DNA from: a virus
Strand: one strand, 5' to 3'
DNA: 64,000 bases
Virus record (IMG/VR): IMGVR_UViG_3300030329_005658
Location: 1-64,000 of that record
Within the stretch, counting starts at the first letter, position 1; each line of letters starts with the position of its first letter. A model generated the notes under the pieces. That model was not told the DNA's origin. It made no database searches and saw nothing but the letters and a program-made list of their open reading frames with translations. The position numbers and the translations under genes were made by a program. Positions 42,023 to 48,794 of the stretch are shown in pieces.

Positions 42023-42646
42023 ATGCCAAAGCAATTACTAACAGAATTTTATGAATTATGTAAAGACGGGGTCTGCCAAGACCTCCTAACCGAGAGAGAA
42101 AAAAGAGAGGTGCAAAATGGCGCACTTTACCTTTCCGGACGAATGCAGACCTGTGAGATGAAGAACGGAAACGGAAGAATTTATCCTTGCGATGTTCTCA
42201 GAAAGGAAATACAAAATTACCAAACTGTCATCAAAGACAACAGGGCACTCGGAGAATTAGACCACCCAGACGACTCTGTTATTAATTTAAGAAATGTGTC
42301 TCATGTTGTAACCGACATGTGGTGGGAAGGTAAGGATGTCATGGGCAAGATTAAGATTCTTGACACCCCTTCCGGTAAAATTTTGAAAGGCCTCATTCAT
42401 TCTGGAATCAAACTTGGGATATCCAGTAGAGGGTTGGGCTCGGTTAAGGAGTCAGCCCAAGGCACGATTGTCCAAGAGGACTTCGAGCTAATTTGTTTTG
42501 ATATTGTATCCGAGCCTTCAACTCCAAATGCTTATATTTATCCCGACGGACAATCGGAAAAAACATTTAAAGTATATGAGAACAAAATAAATCAGAAAAG
42601 TGATCTAATTATAAACGATTTATTTAATAAAATTTTGAGAGACTAA
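42023..42646 (+). CDS. gp21: Prohead core protease, gp21-like
   Basis: 207 residues (T4 gp21 is 212). The family's pattern is clear: MKNGNGRIYP near 47-55, catalytic His81 in GELDHPDD, VVTDMWW and GKIKILDTPSGK, and catalytic Ser134/Ser135 in LGISSRGLGS, then FDIVSEPSTPNAYI. It is a serine protease that assembles inside the prohead, cleaves core and capsid proteins after (I/L)xE and digests itself. Ribosome site GAGGAAG. The following gene starts at its stop (TAATG). Confidence 0.93.
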   Translation: MPKQLLTEFYELCKDGVCQDLLTEREKREVQNGALYLSGRMQTCEMKNGNGRIYPCDVLRKEIQNYQTVIKDNRALGELDHPDDSVINLRNVSHVVTDMWWEGKDVMGKIKILDTPSGKILKGLIHSGIKLGISSRGLGSVKESAQGTIVQEDFELICFDIVSEPSTPNAYIYPDGQSEKTFKVYENKINQKSDLIINDLFNKILRD

Positions 42647-43053
42647 TGGACAAAAAACAACTTAAAAGGGTTTTAAGACCCTTGATCAAAGAATGTATTA
42701 GGGAGGTTTTGTTTGAAGAGAAAGGCGCCCTATCTCACATTATAAACGAAGTCGCCACTGGGCTTGGCACCACAACAAAACAAGTCGTCAAGGAAGCTGC
42801 CCCTCCGCCACCGAAACAGAATAATACAGAAAGCTTAAGAGAGCACAAGAAAAAACTTCTTAATGCTATAGGGGCCGACGCTTACAGAGGCATTAACATC
42901 TTCGAGGGAACAACTCCGATGGATAACCCTGGTGGCCCTTCTGCGGCAGGGGCGCTATCTGATGTCGCCCCAAATGATCCGGGGGTAGATATTTCAAATT
43001 TGTTTGGCAACAAGTCTTCTGCCATATTTAATAAAATGATGGAGAAGAAATAA
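42646..43053 (+). CDS. Small prohead/scaffold-type protein (135 aa)
   Basis: No named family. An N-terminal helix MDKKQLKRVLRPLIKECIRE contains three sites fitting (I/L)xE cleavage (I14-K-E16, I18-R-E20, L22-F-E24). A Pro-rich linker (AAPPPPKQNN) and a Gly/Pro-rich part follow, then a last helix NKSSAIFNKMMEKK. The position right after the protease matches the core proteins of T4. Coupled to the protease by TAATG and to bS21 by another TAATG. Confidence 0.45.
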   Translation: MDKKQLKRVLRPLIKECIREVLFEEKGALSHIINEVATGLGTTTKQVVKEAAPPPPKQNNTESLREHKKKLLNAIGADAYRGINIFEGTTPMDNPGGPSAAGALSDVAPNDPGVDISNLFGNKSSAIFNKMMEKK

Positions 43054-43259
43054 TGGCAACAAATTATATAGTTTATCCAAGACGGAATGAGAGTCCTGAG
43101 CGCCTGATCAAGCGATTCGGAAAAAAGGTCAAGAAACTTGGCATTATTGATGATTATAGAGAAAAGCAAAGATATATGAAACCTTCTGAGAAAAGAAGAC
43201 GTGCTAAAAAACGATCTGATAGAAGAAGGGCAAAAGAATTAGCAAAACAAAAAAGATAA
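43053..43259 (+). CDS. rpsU: Phage-encoded ribosomal protein bS21
   Basis: 68 residues, strongly basic. It aligns along its length with bacterial bS21 (71 residues in E. coli): ESPERLIKRFGKKVKKLG for EPFDVALRRFKRSCEKAG, then YREKQRYMKPSEKRRRAKKR for the RRREFYEKPTTERKRAK region, and a last basic helix. Host bS21 sits on the 30S platform beside the anti-Shine-Dalgarno end of 16S rRNA and is needed for efficient initiation. Phage bS21 genes are known in other large and marine phages and are thought to replace the host copy. It overlaps the prohead gene by one base and is followed at once by CTATTTAT. Confidence 0.88.
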   Translation: MATNYIVYPRRNESPERLIKRFGKKVKKLGIIDDYREKQRYMKPSEKRRRAKKRSDRRRAKELAKQKR

Positions 43260-43267
43260 CTATTTAT
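43260..43267 (+). promoter_or_regulatory. Candidate late promoter element (CTATTTAT)
   Basis: Begins one base after the bS21 stop, 20 bases before ATG 43288. It would start the fibre block. A ribosome site GTTGGAG follows. Confidence 0.4.
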
Positions 43268-43287
43268 AGGAAGTTGGAGATTTTATT

Positions 43288-43686
43288 ATGTCAAATTATG
43301 TAGCACAAAGCTGGGGGAGAACAAGAAGCCCTAAAAATATAGCTGGTAAACAAGGCACGGCGGCAACAGTTATTGACCACGGTGCATCGTTTAGTGGAAT
43401 AACGGCGACTGATGGAACTGCTGGGTATGTAACTGAAAACCAAAGATATCTTCATGTGACTGTGGATGTTGGTGGCGGAAATCCCGGAAGGGATATAGAG
43501 GTTGCGGTTTATAATCATGCGTCTGGCCAGTGGGCGGAATTTACTGTGATAGACTGTGATGCGATTACTGTTAATACCACATATGTGATAGAGATTTATG
43601 GCGCTGATAGAGTTGGATTAAAACGAGCCGGGGGTACTTGGACAAATGCGCCAACTGCTGTTTACGCTGCTTGTAGTACTTTTTAA
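43288..43686 (+). CDS. Small beta-rich virion protein (132 aa)
   Basis: No family recognised. Starts MSNYVAQSWGRTRSPKN and has the composition of a beta-sandwich (YLHVTVDVGGGNPGRDIEVA; TYVIEIYGADRVGLKRAG), rich in Gly, Thr and Ala, without signal peptide. Size and composition fit a head decoration or fibre-cap protein. It is first in the fibre block, behind a candidate late promoter and 12 bases before the next gene. Function inferred. Confidence 0.5.
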   Translation: MSNYVAQSWGRTRSPKNIAGKQGTAATVIDHGASFSGITATDGTAGYVTENQRYLHVTVDVGGGNPGRDIEVAVYNHASGQWAEFTVIDCDAITVNTTYVIEIYGADRVGLKRAGGTWTNAPTAVYAACSTF

Positions 43687-43698
43687 CGGAATTATATA

Positions 43699-44307
43699 AT
43701 GGGTGAATTTGGATGGGCATATTTAAATGATGTAATAACTGGGCAAGGCCCTGAAGGCGCCTTACAGTACGTCTCTGGTACTTCTGGGATGATTTCTGGG
43801 AGCAATAAGTTTGTATATAATAATGCCAGCAGCACACTGTCGTTAACAGGCAGCATGATTATCAGCGGCACGCTTCAAGCCCACACATTTGATGTTGTTC
43901 ATACCAACAAGATTGAGCTTAACTCCAGTGGGAGTACCAATTTTGGCAACGATTCATCGGATACACATGTCTTTACTGGTTCGGTTTCTATTGTTTCTGG
44001 AGGGGTCAAGCAAGCTTATCACAAGCTAGTCGCTTCTTCCTATACTGTAACAACAGCCAATTCTATAATAGGTGTTAGTTCAAGTGCCTACGTATCCATC
44101 CAATTGCCATCGGCTTCTGTTGTCGGTGCTGGTCATACTTTAATCATTAAAGATGAGTATAATGCTACAAGAGTCACAGCTACTCAAATAGTAGTATCAG
44201 CCTCTGGTGGGAATACAATAGACCATGCAACTACTTATAGTATAACTGGGGATAGCGCAGCCCTCACCCTTTATAGTGATGGCACGACGAATTGGTTTAT
44301 TTACTAA
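43699..44307 (+). CDS. Short fibre protein with shared C-terminal domain
   Basis: 202 residues. A Gly/Ser-rich N-terminal part resembles fibre repeats (SGTSGMISGSNKFVYNN, LSLTGSMIISGTL). The last 95 residues carry the domain also found in the proteins at 44323, 45264 and 47236: ANSIIGVSSSAYVSIQLPSA, HTLIIKDEYNA, VVSASGGNTID, then LTLYSDGTTNWFIY. This looks like a trimerising beta-structured tip. Probably a tail or head fibre subunit. Confidence 0.55.
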   Translation: MGEFGWAYLNDVITGQGPEGALQYVSGTSGMISGSNKFVYNNASSTLSLTGSMIISGTLQAHTFDVVHTNKIELNSSGSTNFGNDSSDTHVFTGSVSIVSGGVKQAYHKLVASSYTVTTANSIIGVSSSAYVSIQLPSASVVGAGHTLIIKDEYNATRVTATQIVVSASGGNTIDHATTYSITGDSAALTLYSDGTTNWFIY

Positions 44308-44322
44308 AGGGAGGCTTGATGA

Positions 44323-45177
44323 ATGGGTTACAACGTATTAAGCGGAAGTACCTCTGCAATCGGTGTAATTTCTAGTGGGTCCTTTATTGGTGACGGCTCT
44401 GGGCTTGAGAATGTAAAGCAGTTTGAATTATATAATGCTGGTGATACTAGAATACCATTTTATAAAGTAGTAAATGCCGAATATACCCTGGATGCTGATT
44501 CTGTTTTTACGTATAATACGTCTACCGATACAGTTAATATCCCACATCTAAATGCCTCCAAGGGAATAACGGGATCAGCAGGCATGATCATGTCTGGTAA
44601 CATTGTTCTGACAGGGTCTTTTTTACCAGGGCAAAGCAATGTATATGACTTAGGATCACCCAGTAAGCAGTGGAAGTCTTTATATGTTTCAAGCAGTACA
44701 ATTTACTTTGGGGGAGAAGCGCTTAGTGTTAAAGACGGCAGCATGAAATTCGGTTCCGGTAGCGCCACAAAGGGTTTCCATGTTGGGCACATGCATCTTC
44801 TTGATCGCGGCATTGTTATGGACCCCAATAGGGTATTTCAAATGAAGGCCTTTCAAATGCAGTTTCACGGAGGCCTTGCTTATAAAAGAAATGTTGTTTC
44901 TTGGGATTATCAAGTGCTGAAAACAGATTATATGATAGGCATTCAGAGCAACACACTAACAGCCTCAGTCAGATTAACTTTGCCTGATGCGAGTATTTGT
45001 GTACCAGGACAGACATTTATTTTTAAGGATGAGGGTGGAAATTGTCATACCCACAATATTGTAATAAGTACGTCAAACGGCGACCAAATTGATGGAAACA
45101 CTGTTATTACATTAGAAAGTCCATACTCTTCTGTTAATATTTACACAAACGGAATTAATAAGTACTTTATCTACTGA
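44323..45177 (+). CDS. Fibre protein with shared C-terminal domain (284 aa)
   Basis: Ribosome site GGGAGG before ATG 44323. The middle has a tail-fibre element I recognise from many phages: VYDLGSPSKQWKSLYVSSST then IYFGGE. The C-terminus repeats the shared domain: SVRLTLPDASICVPGQTF, IIFKDEGG-like strand, NIVISTSNGDQIDG, LESPYSSVNIYTNGINKYF. No enzyme motif. A fibre or adhesin subunit; the shared tip suggests it assembles like its neighbours or competes for the same binding place. Confidence 0.6.
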   Translation: MGYNVLSGSTSAIGVISSGSFIGDGSGLENVKQFELYNAGDTRIPFYKVVNAEYTLDADSVFTYNTSTDTVNIPHLNASKGITGSAGMIMSGNIVLTGSFLPGQSNVYDLGSPSKQWKSLYVSSSTIYFGGEALSVKDGSMKFGSGSATKGFHVGHMHLLDRGIVMDPNRVFQMKAFQMQFHGGLAYKRNVVSWDYQVLKTDYMIGIQSNTLTASVRLTLPDASICVPGQTFIFKDEGGNCHTHNIVISTSNGDQIDGNTVITLESPYSSVNIYTNGINKYFIY

Positions 45178-45207
45178 TCAGAAGTGTTTCTGTTGGGTAA
45201 TATTAGC

Positions 45208-45215
45208 CTATTTAT
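45208..45215 (+). promoter_or_regulatory. Candidate late promoter element (CTATTTAT)
   Basis: A motif copy 31 bases after the previous stop and 49 bases before ATG 45264. Unusually, a hairpin with a short T run lies between it and the gene. Confidence 0.3.
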
Positions 45216-45220
45216 AATCG

Positions 45221-45238
45221 AAGGCCTGCGGGCCTTTT
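45221..45238 (+). terminator. Short hairpin, weak terminator or 5' leader structure
   Basis: AAGGCC-TGCG-GGCCTT followed by two T residues then AG. The T run is short, so termination may be weak; because it lies downstream of the motif at 45208 it could also protect the 5' end of the next message. Confidence 0.55.
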
Positions 45239-45263
45239 AGTCTATATTTTGGAGGATTATAAT

Positions 45264-47120
45264 ATGGCTTATAAATTTCAATTGGGAGCGTTTACCGCTT
45301 CCGGTTCTATTAAAGCAGAGGACGGACTCGTTGCAACTGACGTTGACGATGCTACCGCTGCTAATGTTGTAGCACAAATCGATGCTGGTGAAATTCCAAT
45401 CGCTAAATTGGCTGCTACTACCATCTCTGGAAAAGCTCTTGGTGCCAACCTTGATGCTCTTTCTGTTGATGATTCATCTATTGAATTCAGCGCTGGTTCT
45501 GCTTTCAATGGTTCTGCTGCTTCTGCTATTCGTGTAAAAGCTGCTGGTATCACCGACGCAATGTTGGCTGGTTCTATTTCTAATGCAAAGCTTTCTAACT
45601 CTACCATCTCTGGAAAAGCTCTTGGTGCTAACCTTGACGCTCTTTCAGTTTCTGCTAACAAAGGTCTCTCTATGAGTTCTTACAATGGTTCTGCTGCTGT
45701 ATCTGATCTTCAGGTTGTTCTTGATGGTAATGGTGGTCTTGAATTCAATGGTGGTTCGGGAATTCGTCTTGAAGCTGCTGTTGCTGGTAATGGTTTAACA
45801 CACAATGCTGGTGTTCTTGCTGTTGTTGGGGCTGCTGCTGGTGGTATCGACGTTCAAGCAAATGACATCAAGCTTGACTTTGGCGCTTTGACTGCTGCTG
45901 ATGTAGCTGTTGCTAATGACTCTTTTGCGTTCTGGGATAATGACGCAACCGCAGTTAGAAAAGAATCTATGGCTGATTATGCTGCTGCTATCGCTGGTAA
46001 TGGTCTTGCTGCTTCTGCTGGTGTTCTTGCTGTTGGAGTTGACGCTTCTTCAATCGAGATTAACTCTGATGCTCTTAGAGTAAAAGCTGCTGGTATCACC
46101 AATGCTATGCTTTCTGGCTCTATTGCTGATAGCAAAATGTTGAAAATTTCAAGCGCGAACAAGGTTGACCTTTCTGCTCTTGATTTGGATGGCGGAACTG
46201 ATATCGGTGCTGCTCTTGTTGATGCTGACTTGTTCATCGTTGATGATGGCGCAGGCGGAACAAACAGAAAATCTGCTATGTCTCGTGTTGCTACTTACGC
46301 AAAAAGCAAATTCAGTGCTGCTTCTACTGGTGGCAAAGCTGAAGGCTCTCTTGCTTATAACGATGGTGTTTACACCTTTACTCAGATGAGTGTTGCTGAA
46401 TTGCGTGCTCATCTTTCTGTTTCTGATAGCAACTCTATTGACATGAGCTACTCCGGTGGTGCTTTCTCTGGTGATCTTCGTTTAGGATCTGCTGATGCTC
46501 TCGAAGTTGATGGTGACGGTCTTGATCTTAAAAGCACTATTGCTGGTAACAGAACCTTTTCTGGTAACCTTATCGTTAGTGGTGACTTGACTGTTAACGG
46601 AACCAACACCATTCTTAACACTACTACTCTTGAAGTAGAAGATCTTAATATCAAAGTTGCTAAGAATGCTGCTAACTCTTCTGCTGCTGATGGCGCTGGT
46701 ATCACCATTGAAATGGGATCTGATGATCTTACATTCGCTTGGGCTCACGCTACAAGCAGAATGGAGCTTAAATTGGGTGCCGCTTACACTAACATGAAAG
46801 CTAATAAATTCATTGGTGATCTTGAAGGTGCTGTTGCGCAAACTATTACTGCTATTGGTGATGCTGATGGCTCCTTAGCTGTTGGTTTCAATTACGGCTC
46901 TGCTGATACTACTGCTCTTCGTACCTGGACCCTTCCAGCTTCTCCGGAAATTGGTCAGGTTGTTCATGTTAAAGCTCCTGCTGCTGTACACGCGGATGGC
47001 ATCAAGATTCTAAAAGCTGGATCTCAGACCATTGATGGTGCTACTTTTATCGTTCTTGAATCTCCATTTGCTGCTGTTAACCTCATGTACGTTGCTAACA
47101 ACACTTGGAGAGTATACTAA
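45264..47120 (+). CDS. Abundant-type fibre protein with internal repeats (618 aa)
   Basis: Real start ATG 45264 (MAYKFQLGAFTASGS) has GGAGG nine bases upstream; an in-frame TTG at 45249 would include the ribosome site. The body is built of repeats: TISGKALGANLDALSV occurs twice (45420s and 45603s), IRVKAAGITDAMLAGSI returns as LRVKAAGITNAMLSGSI, and IAGNGLxxxAGVLAV occurs at least twice. The C-terminus has GDLEGAVAQTI then the shared fibre tip (IVLESPFAAVNLMYVANNTW). Codons are strongly biased to GCT, CTT and GTT, like the capsid gene at 53021, which suggests a highly produced protein. Shares its first residues with the next gene. Confidence 0.6.
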   Translation: MAYKFQLGAFTASGSIKAEDGLVATDVDDATAANVVAQIDAGEIPIAKLAATTISGKALGANLDALSVDDSSIEFSAGSAFNGSAASAIRVKAAGITDAMLAGSISNAKLSNSTISGKALGANLDALSVSANKGLSMSSYNGSAAVSDLQVVLDGNGGLEFNGGSGIRLEAAVAGNGLTHNAGVLAVVGAAAGGIDVQANDIKLDFGALTAADVAVANDSFAFWDNDATAVRKESMADYAAAIAGNGLAASAGVLAVGVDASSIEINSDALRVKAAGITNAMLSGSIADSKMLKISSANKVDLSALDLDGGTDIGAALVDADLFIVDDGAGGTNRKSAMSRVATYAKSKFSAASTGGKAEGSLAYNDGVYTFTQMSVAELRAHLSVSDSNSIDMSYSGGAFSGDLRLGSADALEVDGDGLDLKSTIAGNRTFSGNLIVSGDLTVNGTNTILNTTTLEVEDLNIKVAKNAANSSAADGAGITIEMGSDDLTFAWAHATSRMELKLGAAYTNMKANKFIGDLEGAVAQTITAIGDADGSLAVGFNYGSADTTALRTWTLPASPEIGQVVHVKAPAAVHADGIKILKAGSQTIDGATFIVLESPFAAVNLMYVANNTWRVY

Positions 47121-47162
47121 GATCGACCTTCGGGACGATTTGAGTTTTGCTCAATGATATTT

Positions 47163-47198
47163 GGTGGGGGCCCTTCATTGGGTTCCCGCCTTTTTTTT
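47163..47198 (+). terminator. Intrinsic terminator
   Basis: GGTGGG stem pairs with CCCGCC around a 16-base internal part (GGCCC/GGGTT can extend it), followed by eight T residues. Ends the transcript of the gene at 45264. Confidence 0.8.
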
Positions 47199-47235
47199 AA
47201 AAACGCTTTTTTAATTTTATAGGAGGACAAATTAA

Positions 47236-48702
47236 ATGGCTTATAAATTTCAACTAGGAGATGCTCGCTTGAGCGGCTCTTTAATTCAGGAGGGGTCGAT
47301 CCAGACATCTGGTGACATCACTCCATTAAATGCTGATGGCGCACGGCTTGGTAGCGCATCAAAAGAATGGGCAGATTTATATCTCGCTGATGAGGGAATA
47401 ATCTATTGGGGTGCTGATAACGAGGTCATGTTACAACATGAGCACAACGATGGAGTGACGCTAATTTCATCTGTTGCTTCAAAGCCGGTTCTTAGAGTTA
47501 AGAACACAAACGATGATGCTAATGGTGCTAAGATTAGAATTGTCAAAGACACTAGTAATTCCGCTTCAAACAATGATGTTCTAGGAATTATTGACTTTAC
47601 CGGTGAAGATGCTGGTCATGCTGGACACATTTATGCGTCAATGACAGCTAAATCAAGAGTTGTGACTGCCGGGAGCGAAGAGGGTGCTATTGTTTTTGCG
47701 GTTACTGACGGCGGAAATGACGAAACAAATCTCTTAGATATTAACAACACTCTTGATGGTGGTGTTTCTATTGCCAATGATCTACAGGTTGGGGATGATA
47801 TTTTTATGAAGTCCGACAGTGCCGCTATCCGCTTCGGAGCAGATTCTGAAGTCGTATTGGAGCATGAGCATGACGATGGCTTGACATTAATTTCATCTGT
47901 TGCTTCAAAGCCGGTTCTTAGAGTTAAGAACACAAATAATGATGCTAATGGTGCTAAGATTAGAATTGTTAAAGACACTAGCAATTCTGCTGCCAATGGC
48001 GACACTTTGGGGATTATTGACTTCACTGGTGAAGATGCCGGCCACGCTGGGCACATTTATGCATCAATGATAGTTAAATCAAGAATTGTGACTGCCGGGA
48101 GTGAAGAGGGTGCTTTTGTTTTCGCGGTGACTGATGGTGGAAGTGACGAAACAAATCTCTTAGATATTAATAACACTCTTGATGGTGGTGTTAATGTCAC
48201 TAATGGGCTGAATGTAAACGGCCACAATGGATCGAACGAGGGTTTGCGATTGGGCGGAACCTTGATAACATCAACTGCTGCTGAATTAAATCTTATAGAC
48301 GGCGGAACCGCTGTTGGGTCTTCAATTGCGCTAGCAGATGGCGATGGGATTATCGTTGATGATGGCGGAACAATGAAAAAGATCCCAGCTTCTGATTTCA
48401 AAACGTATCTTGCTGATAACAGCATGAACGTTGCTATTAAAGATAACGGCCAGACTCTCGCAAATGGTATTAATTATTTTGCTGATTTAGGCGGAGCAGA
48501 ATCAGTAAACCTACCAGCATCACCTGATGTAGGGGATTCCGTTTACGTTAAAGCGCCAAGCAATTGTAATTCCACGAGAACCTTGACTATTAGCAAGCAA
48601 GGCTCTCATACCATTGATGGACTTACTTCAATTGTTCTTGAATCACCTCATGCTGCTGTCATGATAGTTTACGTTACAGCAAACACTTGGAAAGTATTCT
48701 AA
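47236..48702 (+). CDS. Fibre protein with internal tandem duplication (488 aa)
   Basis: ATG 47236 follows an ideal GGAGG. Starts MAYKFQLGDARLSGSL, like its neighbour. It has the fibre element RLGSASKEWADLYLADEG and then two copies of a 142-codon unit beginning at GADNEVMLQHEHND and GADSEVVLEHEHDD; both include LISSVASKPVLRVKNTN, IIDFTGEDAGHAGHIYASM and NLLDINNTLDGGV. The C-terminus is the shared tip (IVLESPHAAVMIVYVTANTW). A trimeric fibre shaft that grew by duplication is the simplest reading. Confidence 0.6.
   Translation: MAYKFQLGDARLSGSLIQEGSIQTSGDITPLNADGARLGSASKEWADLYLADEGIIYWGADNEVMLQHEHNDGVTLISSVASKPVLRVKNTNDDANGAKIRIVKDTSNSASNNDVLGIIDFTGEDAGHAGHIYASMTAKSRVVTAGSEEGAIVFAVTDGGNDETNLLDINNTLDGGVSIANDLQVGDDIFMKSDSAAIRFGADSEVVLEHEHDDGLTLISSVASKPVLRVKNTNNDANGAKIRIVKDTSNSAANGDTLGIIDFTGEDAGHAGHIYASMIVKSRIVTAGSEEGAFVFAVTDGGSDETNLLDINNTLDGGVNVTNGLNVNGHNGSNEGLRLGGTLITSTAAELNLIDGGTAVGSSIALADGDGIIVDDGGTMKKIPASDFKTYLADNSMNVAIKDNGQTLANGINYFADLGGAESVNLPASPDVGDSVYVKAPSNCNSTRTLTISKQGSHTIDGLTSIVLESPHAAVMIVYVTANTWKVF
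47407..48192 (+). repeat. Direct repeat, 426-base period
   Basis: Two in-frame copies, 47407-47766 and 47833-48192. Long identical stretches exist (for example around 47473 and 47899), so the duplication seems recent compared with the protein's overall age. Confidence 0.85.
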
Positions 48703-48724
48703 TCCTTATTGGGTTATTTACTTG

Positions 48725-48756
48725 GGCTGGTGCTTCCGGGCACCAGCCTTTTTTAT
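48725..48756 (+). terminator. Intrinsic terminator
   Basis: Nine-pair stem GGCTGGTGC / GCACCAGCC with loop TTCCGG, followed by TTTTTTATTTT. Very strong. Confidence 0.92.
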
Positions 48757-48764
48757 TTTAAAAT

Positions 48765-48772
48765 CTATTTAT
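48765..48772 (+). promoter_or_regulatory. Candidate late promoter element (CTATTTAT)
   Basis: Nine bases after the terminator and 22 bases before ATG 48795. The terminator-motif-start order is what a new late transcription unit would show. Confidence 0.45.
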
Positions 48773-48794
48773 GTACAAAAACAGAGGTTTATAA

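Noticed and set aside
42023-42646. Protease as a host-type ClpP or signal peptidase
   Set aside because: GELDHP and GISSRG with the NGNGRxYP motif are specific to the prohead protease family.
45278-48425. Several reverse-strand frames in the fibre genes
   Set aside because: They arise from the restricted GCT/GAT/TCT codon use of the fibre genes; repeats in them mirror the + strand repeats.
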